A stretch of 22,873 bases of DNA, from the NCBI GenBank assembly GCA_044225415.1, contig JBGAIO010000036.1:1-22873 (forward strand). Reading direction: 5' to 3'. Both the position numbers and the translations under genes were made by a program. The DNA is from JALORV01 sp044225415 (GTDB lineage Bacteria; Pseudomonadota; Gammaproteobacteria; Burkholderiales; Burkholderiaceae_F). Shown here one piece after another: positions 15,108 to 22,481 of this stretch; positions within the stretch are counted from its first letter, which is position 1, and each line of letters starts with the position of its first letter. The notes beneath the pieces were generated by a model, which saw nothing but the letters and a program-made list of their open reading frames with translations, did no database searches and was not told where the DNA came from.

Positions 15108-15204
15108 CCAGTTTGCCTGAAACCGGCCGGCGCGGCCAGCCACCCCGTCGTCGACCCCGCAATCCTGTGACAATGCCGTGTTCCGCCAACTGCTGCTACA
15201 GACC

Positions 15205-15627
15205 ATGACGACTGCCCGGCCTTTCCATCTCGCCTTTCCCGTGACCTCGCTCGCCAATGCGCGCCGCTTCTATGGCGGGCTGCTCGGCTGCCCCGAAGGC
15301 CGCTCCAGCGATGCGTGGGTCGACTTCGATCTGTACGGCCACCAGATCGTCGCGCACCTGGCGCCGGAAGAAGCCGGACATCGCCGCACCGGCAAGGTCG
15401 ATGGCGACGACGTGCCGGTGCGCCACTTCGGTGTCGTGCTGCCGATGGACGAATGGCACGCGCTCGCCGATCGCCTGCGCGGCGACGGCGTCGAGTTCAT
15501 CATCGAGCCGCATGTGCGCTTCAAGGGCGAGGTCGGAGAACAGGCCACCATGTTCTTCCTCGATCCGTGCGGCAACGCCCTCGAGTTCAAGGCGTTCGCC
15601 GATCCGTCGAGACTGTTCGCGAAGTAG
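15205..15627 (+). CDS. VOC-family (glyoxalase/bleomycin-resistance/dioxygenase fold) protein
   Basis: 140 residues forming a single vicinal-oxygen-chelate domain with two beta-alpha-beta-beta-beta halves. The N-terminal half has FHLAFPVTSLANARRFYGGLLGCPEG (metal ligand candidate His8). The C-terminal half has RHFGVVLPMDEWHALADRL (His74) and FFLDPCGNALEFKAF (Glu127), consistent with an intact metal site. ATG 15205 is favoured; GTG 15178 would add nine residues. An 11-codon open frame from 15173 with three cysteines ends as ATGA over this start. The marR gene is divergent, so this gene could share its operator. The specific reaction is unknown; the family includes lyases, isomerases, dioxygenases and resistance proteins. 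TIR gene follows after 24 bp. Confidence 0.87.
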   Translation: MTTARPFHLAFPVTSLANARRFYGGLLGCPEGRSSDAWVDFDLYGHQIVAHLAPEEAGHRRTGKVDGDDVPVRHFGVVLPMDEWHALADRLRGDGVEFIIEPHVRFKGEVGEQATMFFLDPCGNALEFKAFADPSRLFAK

Positions 15628-15651
15628 GTCACGCGCCGGCGGGCATCGACG

Positions 15652-17152
15652 ATGGACATCTTCATCTCCTACTCGTCGAAGTACCGCGACCTCGTCGAGC
15701 GCCTGCGTCTGGCGCTGGTGGCCGAAGGCCACGACGTCTTCGTCGACCGCGCAGAGCTCGAACCCGGCCAGCCCTTCGATGAGGAACTGCGCGAGGCCAT
15801 CGACGGCTGCGATCTGTTCATCTACCTGATCAGCCCCGAGTCGGTGGCCAGCGGCAGCTACGCGCTGGCCGAGCTGGCACTGGCGCAGCAGCGCTGGGCG
15901 CATCCGCGCGGCCGCGTGCTGCCGGTGAAGGTCGCACCGACGCCGCTCGCCACGATCCCGCCTTACCTGAAGGCCGTCACCATGGTCGAGCCGCAGGGCG
16001 ACCCGGTGCCCGGCATCGTCGCGGCGGTGGCGCGACTGTCGCCGGCGCGGCGGTGGCGCGTGTGGGGCGCGGTGGCGGCGCTGCCGCTGGTCGTCGCCGC
16101 GGCCGGCGGCGCGTGGTGGCACATCGAACGCCGGCAATCCGCGGAAATGCAGCAGGCGATCTCGTCAGCGGCCGACGTCTGCGCGAGCGGCGCGTTCGCC
16201 GCCGGCTGGCAGCGCCTCGAAGAACTGGCGCACGAGCGTGCGCGTGACGCGCAGCTGCGCACCGCGCGCGAGGACTGCGCGACGCACTGGCTGCGCGAGG
16301 TGCGCGTGCGCAGCGACAAGGAGAACTTCACGACGATCGTCGACCGGCTGGCGCCGGTGCTGGTGGCCGCGCTCGCCTCTGCGCAGGGCAGCCGCGCGGC
16401 CGACCTGCGCGCGCACCTCGGCTGGGGCGATGCACTGAAAGCGCGCGAAGGCAGCGCCGATGCCCGACCTGCGCGCGCACCTCGGCTGGGGCGATGCACT
16501 GAAGGCGCGCGAAGGCAGCGCCGATGCGAATCCCGATGCGCATTTCCAGGCCGCGCTGCGCGACGATGCCGGCAACGTCTACGCGAACGCGATGCGCGGA
16601 CACTGGCTGGCGCAGCGCCGACGCGCCGACGAAGCCGAACCGCACTTCCGCGCCGCCGTCGCTGCGCAGCGCGACCGCGCCTTCGTCCGCCGCATGCAGT
16701 TCGGCGCCTGGCTGTGGAGCGGCGACTACGGGCCGCGCGCGCTGCTCGTCGCCGACGACATGCGGCAGTCGGGCGAGGCGCCGACGGCCGACATGCGCCG
16801 TGCGCTGTGGAGTCCGATCTACTTTTCGCAGCTCTTCAACGTCGATGATCCGGCGCGGTTCCTCGCTGCGCTGCCGCCCGCGTCGCACGTGGCGACCTTC
16901 GACTGGCTGTATCCGCAGCCGCGCGACGATCACGAACTACCCGTCTGGCGCTACTGCAGGGCCGTGCTGCGCGCCCATGCCGGGGACCGCGACGCGGCGG
17001 CGGCGGACCTGATCGCACTGCGCGACGAACTGCTCGCCACGCGGTCGACCGGCCGACTGCTCGACCAGACGCAGCACGCGCTCGCGCAGCTCGCGCCGGC
17101 CGCGGCAGCAACGAAACCGACCACCGCAACGAAGTCCACGCCTCGTCGCTAG
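15652..17152 (+). pseudogene. TIR-domain membrane protein frameshifted by a 64-bp tandem duplication
   Basis: The N-terminal TIR domain (residues 1-125) starts MDIFISYSSKYRDLVERLRL, has DVFVDRAELEPGQPFDEEL (BB-loop region) and the SGSYALAEL segment with Glu74 at the position of the catalytic glutamate of TIR NADases. One membrane helix follows (about 136-156), then a mostly helical region with TPR-like composition (AHFQAALRDDAGNVYANAM; YRCRAVL-like helices) up to a TAG at 17152. The sequence 16400-16463 is repeated at 16464-16527; since 64 is not a multiple of three, the frame shifts, and as written translation from 15652 runs into aberrant Arg/Ala-rich sequence to 16848 (398 codons). Removing one copy gives a continuous 478-residue protein. 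Function unknown: signalling or defence-type NADase is possible. Confidence 0.8.
16400..16527 (+). repeat. 64-bp tandem duplication inside the TIR gene
   Basis: Unit one 16400-16463 and unit two 16464-16527 agree at 63 of 64 bases. The one difference (AAA versus AAG in the LKAREGS codons) is synonymous. It encodes the repeated peptide DLRAHLGWGDALKAREGSADA in two different frames, which is what breaks the host gene. Confidence 0.95.
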
Positions 17153-17898
17153 CCGCGCCCGATATACGGCATGTGCGTTTCCAGCACGGTCATGAACAGC
17201 ACGTTGGCCTCGAGCGGCAGACTTGCCATGTGCAGCACCGCGTCGGCCACCACCTGCACCGGCATGCGGCGCTCGGGCGCCATCTGGCCATTGGCCTGCA
17301 GCGTGCCCTTCTCCATGCGCGCCGTCATCTCGGTGGCGGCATTGCCGATGTCGATCTGTCCGACGGCGATGTCGAAGGCGCGCCCGTCCAGCGAGCCCGA
17401 CTTGGTCAGCCCCGTCACCGCGTGCTTGGTGGCGGTGTAGGGCGCGGAATTCGGACGAGGCGCATCGGCGGAGATCGAACCGTTGTTGATGATGCGGCCG
17501 CCGTGCGGACGCTGCGCCTTCATCACGCGGAAGGCCTGCTGCATGCACCAGAACATGCCGTTGAGGTTGACGTCGACGACGCTGCGCCACTGCTCGACGG
17601 TGATTTCCTCCAGCGGCACCGGCGGCGCGCCGATGCCCGCATTGTTGAACAGCACATCGAGCCGTCCGCCGCGCTCGACCACGCGATCGAAGAGCGCGCG
17701 CACCGCCGCCGGGTCGCTGACGTCGGTCGGCAGCACCAGCGCGCTGCCCGCGGCGCCCGACAGGTCGGCGGTCTCCTGCAGCGCCGCGCCGCGTCGTCCG
17801 GCCAGCGCCGTCAGGTAGCCCGCCTTCAGGAACGCCATCGCAACGGCACGGCCGATGCCGCTGCCCGCGCCCGTGATCAGTGCCACTCGCTGTGCCAT
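17149..17898 (-). CDS. Short-chain dehydrogenase/reductase (SDR)
   Basis: NAD(P)-dependent classical SDR, 249 residues. Cofactor motif TGAGSGIG (9-16), NNAG (85-88), active-site Asn111 in VVDVNLNGMF, and the catalytic Ser (NNGSIS, about 141-143), Tyr154 and Lys158 in APYTATKHAVTGLTKS. An ADRR-type loop is replaced by AGRR (33-36), whose arginines fit NADPH preference (inference). A strong AGGAGG six bases before ATG 17898 fixes the start over an open extension to 17976. Its TAG stop and that of the convergent TIR gene fall on the same CTAG palindrome, so there is no space between them. Divergent from the diguanylate cyclase gene (130-bp gap). Substrate unknown. Confidence 0.92.
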   Translation of the reverse strand: MAQRVALITGAGSGIGRAVAMAFLKAGYLTALAGRRGAALQETADLSGAAGSALVLPTDVSDPAAVRALFDRVVERGGRLDVLFNNAGIGAPPVPLEEITVEQWRSVVDVNLNGMFWCMQQAFRVMKAQRPHGGRIINNGSISADAPRPNSAPYTATKHAVTGLTKSGSLDGRAFDIAVGQIDIGNAATEMTARMEKGTLQANGQMAPERRMPVQVVADAVLHMASLPLEANVLFMTVLETHMPYIGRG

Positions 17899-18028
17899 CG
17901 GTTCCTCCTGGGGTACAGCCGAAGAGCTTAGCCGGCCTCCGCCCAGGCGGCTTCCACGCGCCGATCGTCGGAGCAATGCCGTGGATGCGGGTCAACCCAT
18001 GCCGTTGCAGGGGCCTGTCATAGGCACA

Positions 18029-19933
18029 ATGGCCGACCTTCCCTTTCCTGGTGCCGATTTGCTTCGACCGCTGCTCGCGCTGCTGATCGCCCTGGCGGGC
18101 CTGCTGCCCGGGGATTCGGCACGATCGGCGGAAGACGTCGGCGCACTGCTCGACAAGGCGCGCGCGCAGTATCGCGTCGATCCCGAGGCATCGCTGCGGT
18201 TTGCCGAGCAGGCACTCAGGCAACTCGAGGCCGCGCCCGACGTCGACCAGCAGATCCGCGCGCACGCCCAGATGTGCGAGGTCTGGTCCGAGCGTGATCG
18301 CGAAACCGCACTGGCGCACATCGCCAAGGCCCGCGTGCTGCTGCCGCAGGCGAAGCGCCCCGGCCTGCGCGCGCGCGTGGCGAGCTGCGAAGGGGAAGTG
18401 TACGAATACGGCAACGACACCCGGCGCGCCGCGGCGTTGTACCAGGAGGCAGTGACCGCCGGCGAACAGTACGGCGAGCGCGAGCTGCTGGCCGATGCGC
18501 TGTTCCTGCGCGGCTACCTGAACGGCATCCAGGGTGCGTTCGCCGCCGGGCTGACCGACCTGCAGCGCGCGCATACGATCTACGAAGAGCTGACGCTGCC
18601 GCAGCAGCAGCGCAACACGATGAACGCCATCGCGGGACTGTACAGCCGCGTCGGCGACTACCAGCAGGCGCGCAGCTACTTCGAGACGTCGCTGCAGATC
18701 CAGAGCAAGGCCGGCCTGACGCGCGACGAGGTGGTCACGCACTACAACCTGGGCCGCGTGCTGGAACGCCTGAAGGACTGGAACGCCGCGGAGCGCTCGT
18801 ACAACCAGGTGCTGCGGCTGAGCCGCCAGATCGGATACGCGCGCGGCGAGGCGTATGCGATGCGCGGGCTGGCGCAGGTGCAGAACGCGCTTGGCAATCA
18901 TCTCGATGCGCTGTCGCTGCTGGAGCACGCGGCGCTGAGCCAGAGCAGCACCACCGACGAGATGCTGCTCGCGCAGATCCTGCTGCAGCGGGGCACGGCC
19001 CTGCGCGGGCTGCAGCGCACCAGCGAAGGCATCGAATCGCTGCGCAGCGCGCTGGAGCTGTTCGTGAAGGCCGAGTCGGTCGAGGAACTGGCCATCACAC
19101 GCGCCGAGCTCGCCCGCGCCTTTGCACAGTCCGGCGACTGGAAGAGCGCCTACGAACAGCATGTGCAGTACCAGACCGCGAACACCGCGCTGCTGCAGCG
19201 GCAGCTCGACCAGCGTTTCGCCAGCCTGGCGATCGCGAAGGACAAGGAAAATGCGCTGCTGCTGCAGCAGCAGGACGCCACGCAGCGTGCCCTGAACCAG
19301 GAGCGCCGCGCCACGCGGCTGCAGGGCGCGGTGATCATGCTGATCGTCGTGCTGACGCTGGTGCTGGCGATGCTGGTGTGGCGCACCCGCCGCACCAGCG
19401 AAGCGATGCACCGCCTGGCGATGACCGACGAGCTCACCGGCGTGCCGAATCGCCGGCAGGTGCTCGCCCAGCTTTCCGCGATGCTGTCCACCGGCCAGGG
19501 CTGTGCGGTGCTGATCGTCGACATCGACCACTTCAAGTCGATCAACGACGAGCACGGCCACCTGATCGGCGATGAAATGCTGCGCGCGGTGTCGACAGCG
19601 CTGCGCAACGTCGCGCAGGAACCGGTCGCGCTCGGCCGGCTGGGCGGCGAGGAGTTCCTGATCGTGAGCCCCGACGGCAGCGACATGTCTGCACGCCGGC
19701 TGGCCGAACGCCTGCTCGCGCGCGTGCGCTCGCTCGACCTCGGCCAGCAGATGCCGGGCCGACGCCTGACGATCAGCATCGGGCTCACCGTCTCGTCGCC
19801 GGGCGACTCGATCGCCGTACTGCTGCGGCGGGCCGACGAGGCGCTGTACGCCGCCAAGGCGAACGGCCGCGACTGCGTGGTCGCGCGCATGCCCGGCCCC
19901 GGGCCAGGTCCGACGCGGGTTACCGCGGCGTAG
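18029..19933 (+). CDS. TPR-containing membrane diguanylate cyclase (GGDEF)
   Basis: Makes cyclic di-GMP from two GTP. 634 residues. Signal peptide or first helix (about 9-33, LLRPLLALLIALAGLL), a periplasmic sensor of TPR-type helical repeats (about 40-400; for instance NTMNAIAGLYSRVGDYQQARSYF and VVTHYNLGRVLERLKDWNAAERSY), a coiled coil (about 395-430, QLDQRFASLAIAKDKENALLLQQQ), a membrane helix (about 432-452) and a C-terminal cytoplasmic GGDEF domain starting LAMTDELTGVPNRRQ. The active-site motif is intact as GGEEF (539-543), while the RxxD inhibitory site expected at 530-533 reads QEPV, so product inhibition there is unlikely. ATG 18029 is chosen as it puts the signal sequence at the N-terminus; ATG 17999 is possible. 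No EAL domain. Confidence 0.92.
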   Translation: MADLPFPGADLLRPLLALLIALAGLLPGDSARSAEDVGALLDKARAQYRVDPEASLRFAEQALRQLEAAPDVDQQIRAHAQMCEVWSERDRETALAHIAKARVLLPQAKRPGLRARVASCEGEVYEYGNDTRRAAALYQEAVTAGEQYGERELLADALFLRGYLNGIQGAFAAGLTDLQRAHTIYEELTLPQQQRNTMNAIAGLYSRVGDYQQARSYFETSLQIQSKAGLTRDEVVTHYNLGRVLERLKDWNAAERSYNQVLRLSRQIGYARGEAYAMRGLAQVQNALGNHLDALSLLEHAALSQSSTTDEMLLAQILLQRGTALRGLQRTSEGIESLRSALELFVKAESVEELAITRAELARAFAQSGDWKSAYEQHVQYQTANTALLQRQLDQRFASLAIAKDKENALLLQQQDATQRALNQERRATRLQGAVIMLIVVLTLVLAMLVWRTRRTSEAMHRLAMTDELTGVPNRRQVLAQLSAMLSTGQGCAVLIVDIDHFKSINDEHGHLIGDEMLRAVSTALRNVAQEPVALGRLGGEEFLIVSPDGSDMSARRLAERLLARVRSLDLGQQMPGRRLTISIGLTVSSPGDSIAVLLRRADEALYAAKANGRDCVVARMPGPGPGPTRVTAA

Positions 19934-19950
19934 CGCCCGCACACCCGGCG

Positions 19951-19981
19951 GGGCATCCCCGCGAAGGCGGGGATCCATCTT
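19951..19981 (+). repeat. REP-like palindromic unit, copy 1
   Basis: Contains the perfect 8-bp stem ATCCCCGC-GAAG-GCGGGGAT (19955-19974), followed by CCATCTTCC. Starts 18 bp after the cyclase stop. Matches the widespread proteobacterial hairpin unit that translates as HPRESGDP/MDPRLRGD in reading frames. Confidence 0.75.
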
Positions 19982-20004
19982 CCGGAGCACTGGCAGGGCG
20001 ACGA

Positions 20005-20042
20005 ACGTCAAAGTGGATCCCCGCTTTCGCGGGGGTGACCGT
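20005..20042 (-). repeat. REP-like palindromic unit, copy 2 (inverted)
   Basis: On the minus strand it has the same layout as copy 1: CACCCCCGCGAAAGCGGGGA followed by TCCACTTTGACG, with stem ATCCCCGC-TTTC-GCGGGGGT at 20017-20036 on the plus strand (one G-T wobble). With copy 1 it forms an inverted pair about 40 bp apart between two convergent genes, the layout of REP doublets (REPIN/BIME); it may also act as a bidirectional terminator. Confidence 0.75.
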
Positions 20043-20063
20043 TCGCCGTGGTCGAGATCAGGT

Positions 20064-21356
20064 TCAGTCGCGTACCGCGGGCAGCGTCTTCATGTCGCGC
20101 AGCACCGGCTGCCGCCATGCAATGGCGGCGATCGCAAGCACCGTGACGCCGGCGAACACCAGTGACGAGCGCAGCCCGAAGTGCTCGCCGAGCCAGCCAC
20201 CGAGCAGCGCGCCCGGCCCGGCGGGCAGCAGGATCAGCCAGCGCATCGTGCTGGTCATGCGCCCGAGCATCGGCGCCGGCGTCACCGCCTGCCGCAGCGC
20301 GAGGAAGGTGATGAAGATCAGCACCGCGCCGACGCCGAACAGCATCAGCATCGTCGCGAACATCGCGATGCCGACGGCGTTCGCCGGCGCAGACGCGCCG
20401 AGCAGCCACGCCAGGCCGCACACGACGAAGCCCAGGATCAGCGTCGGCCCCGGTCCGAGCCTGCGCGACACCCGGTTACCGATGGTGCTGGTCAGGATCG
20501 TGCCGATGCCGAGCGCGACAAAGGACAACCCCACGCCGCCTTCGCTGAGGCCGAGCGTGCGCGTCGCGAACAGGATCTGCACGACCAGCGCGGCCTGATG
20601 GCACATCTGCCAGCCGCCGACGATCAGCGCCATCGTCACCAGCAGCCGGTGGTCCGCGACGAATCGCAGCCCCGCGCGCAGCGCAGGCCAGAACTCGGCC
20701 GCGCTGTGCAACGGCCCTTCGGTGACGCGGATGCCGCGCAGGATCAGCGCCGACACCAGCAGCAGCACCGCATCGGCCAGCAGCGCGAAGGGCGCGCCGA
20801 CCAGCTTGATCAGCGCGCCGGCCGCGCCGGGGCCGGCGACTTCGGCGGTCGAGCTCGCCAGCGCGTTCTTCGCGTGCGCCTCGACCAGCCGCTCGCGTGC
20901 AACGATCTGCGTCAGCACGATCTGCGCGGCGCTGCCGGCGATCGTGTAGACGCTGCCGATCGCGAAGCCGATGACGTACAGCCACGTCATCGTCAGCCAG
21001 CCCGCCCACCACGCGAGCGGCACGCTGGCGACGAACAGCGCGAGCACCGTCTCGCCCCAGAAGTACACGGGCAGCTTGCGCACGCGGTCCAGCCACACCC
21101 CCGACGGCAGCGAGAACAGCACGAAGGGCACGACCTCCATCGCCGTCAGGATGCCCATCTGCGTCGGCGTGGCGTGCAGCAGCACGGCCGCCGTCAGCGG
21201 CAGCGCGAGCATCGTCACCTGCGCGCCGAACGAGCTGATCAGGATCGACGTCCACAGGCGGCGATAGACCGCGTCGCGCAGCAGGTCGTCGGGCGACAGC
21301 GCGAAGCGCCGCGCCCAGGTCCACGGCGACAGCAATGTAAGTGAAAGGGATCCCAT
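20064..21356 (-). CDS. MFS exporter, EntS/MFS_3-like
   Basis: Inner-membrane transporter, 430 residues, about 11-12 hydrophobic helices. After a cytoplasmic N-terminus (about 1-35), YRRLWTSILISSFGAQVTMLALPLTAAVLL is the usual first helix of this branch; PSGVWLDRVRKLPVYFWGE is the loop 2-3 motif, and GSAAQIVLTQIVARERLVEAHAKNALASSTAEVAGPG is characteristic of EntS-like MFS exporters. The second half carries MLGRMTSTMRWLILLPAGPGALLGGWLGEHFGLR. Relatives export siderophores or drugs, but nothing nearby makes a siderophore, so the substrate is unknown. Lies 101 bp downstream of the permease gene, on the same strand; the gap 21357-21457 shows no gene. Convergent with the cyclase, separated by the REP pair. 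Confidence 0.9.
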   Translation of the reverse strand: MGSLSLTLLSPWTWARRFALSPDDLLRDAVYRRLWTSILISSFGAQVTMLALPLTAAVLLHATPTQMGILTAMEVVPFVLFSLPSGVWLDRVRKLPVYFWGETVLALFVASVPLAWWAGWLTMTWLYVIGFAIGSVYTIAGSAAQIVLTQIVARERLVEAHAKNALASSTAEVAGPGAAGALIKLVGAPFALLADAVLLLVSALILRGIRVTEGPLHSAAEFWPALRAGLRFVADHRLLVTMALIVGGWQMCHQAALVVQILFATRTLGLSEGGVGLSFVALGIGTILTSTIGNRVSRRLGPGPTLILGFVVCGLAWLLGASAPANAVGIAMFATMLMLFGVGAVLIFITFLALRQAVTPAPMLGRMTSTMRWLILLPAGPGALLGGWLGEHFGLRSSLVFAGVTVLAIAAIAWRQPVLRDMKTLPAVRD

Positions 21357-21457
21357 GATCGAGGGCCGCGGGGCAGGGCCCGGCGCGGCGAGCCGCGAAG
21401 CGTACGCCGGTGCGGTGACGCTGGTGCCGGTGCGTGGCCGGCGGTCGAATATTCACG

Positions 21458-22399
21458 TCAGGCGGCGCCGCGCGTGTTGCGCGCACGCCGCAACCAGGGC
21501 CTGTCAACGCCATGGGGAGGCATCAGAACGAGGGGCGTGGTCACGGCCGCGAGGATCGTCGACAGCACCATGCTGGTCGCGACTGCGCCTTCGAGCGCGC
21601 CGAACTCGCGCGCCATCAGGTAGACGTTCACGCCCACCGAGATCGAGGCGAGCAGCACCACCACCTGCGTCTCCAGCCGCGGCAGGCCGAGCGCCCACGC
21701 CAGCGCCCACACCACCACGGGCTGCACCAGCAGCTTGATCGCGGTGATTGCCGCGCCTTCGCGCAGGCCCTGCCGCATGCCGTACTCACGCAGGCCCATG
21801 CCGAGCACGATCAGCGCCAGCGGCGCGGCCGATTCACCGATCAGCCGCAGCGGTTCGGCGATCATCAGCGGCAGCGGCAGGTCGAGCACGCCGATCACCG
21901 CGCCCGACAGGATGCCGGCGATCAGCGGATTGGTCAGCACGCTCTTCAGTGTCTGGCCGAAGCCTTTCGCGGACAGCGCGCCATGCCGCGCCCATTCCAC
22001 CGACACCGTGGCCAGCGTCCACAGCAACAGCGCGTTGAACACCAGCACCAGCGCCACCGCGGGCACCGCGGCTTCGCCGAGCAGGATCTTCGCGATCGGC
22101 AGCCCGAGCAGCACGTTGTTGGAGAAGATGCCGCCGAGCGCGAACACCGACTGCGCGACCCCATCGAGCCTGAACACGAAGCGGCCGACCAGCCGCCCGA
22201 TGAAGAACACGATCAGGCAGCCGCCGAAGAACGCGATCAGCAGGCGCGCATCCACCGACGGCAGCTTGCCGATGCCCGCCATCAGCCGGAACAGCAGGGC
22301 CGGCAGCGCCACGCTGAACACGAACTTGGTCAGCGCCGCGCTGAAGCCCGGCGGCCACTTGCCCAGGCGCGACAGCAGATAGCCGACCAGCACCAGCAC
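21458..22399 (-). CDS. AEC-family permease (auxin efflux carrier/malonate-malate transporter-like)
   Basis: Inner-membrane carrier, 313 residues from GTG 22399, with about nine or ten hydrophobic helices in two homologous halves. Recognisable segments are FVFSVALPALLFRLMAGIG, GIFSNNVLLGLPIAKILLGEAAVPAVALVLVFNALLLWTLAT, LTNPLIAGILSGAVIGVL and APLALIVLGMGL, typical of the AEC/MdcF group that includes malonate and malate permeases. The reading frame continues upstream with family-like residues (DSFLQQLSLSAPLF) to about 22444, but between there and the in-frame TAG at 22456-22454 there is only CTG 22444 and ATC 22447, no ATG/GTG/TTG. The GTG start would cut into the first helix, so the true start is doubtful. 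The oxidoreductase gene ends 82 bp upstream of this GTG. Confidence 0.85.
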   Translation of the reverse strand: MLVLVGYLLSRLGKWPPGFSAALTKFVFSVALPALLFRLMAGIGKLPSVDARLLIAFFGGCLIVFFIGRLVGRFVFRLDGVAQSVFALGGIFSNNVLLGLPIAKILLGEAAVPAVALVLVFNALLLWTLATVSVEWARHGALSAKGFGQTLKSVLTNPLIAGILSGAVIGVLDLPLPLMIAEPLRLIGESAAPLALIVLGMGLREYGMRQGLREGAAITAIKLLVQPVVVWALAWALGLPRLETQVVVLLASISVGVNVYLMAREFGALEGAVATSMVLSTILAAVTTPLVLMPPHGVDRPWLRRARNTRGAA

Positions 22400-22481
22400 G
22401 AACAGCGGCGCCGACAGACTGAGCTGTTGTAGAAAGCTGTCCAGGATTCGGGACTAAGCGGGCTGAGGATCCAGCGCAGCG

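Noticed and set aside
12597..15627. TetR, MFS, MarR and glyoxalase genes as one resistance island
   Set aside because: Strand changes, separate control regions and no mobile-element or composition boundary; they look like ordinary neighbouring chromosomal units.
15652..17898. TIR gene with neighbouring SDR or glyoxalase as a defence system
   Set aside because: No typical partner (such as a nucleotide cyclase, Thoeris ThsA, CBASS or Argonaute gene), no phage or integrase context, and metabolic neighbours on both sides; only the TIR domain itself suggests defence.
16937..20011. Minus-strand frame of 1024 codons opposite the cyclase and running out of frame through the SDR gene
   Set aside because: Its residues over 17149-17898 are the SDR gene read in a wrong frame and the rest is antisense to the TPR-GGDEF gene; no own motif.
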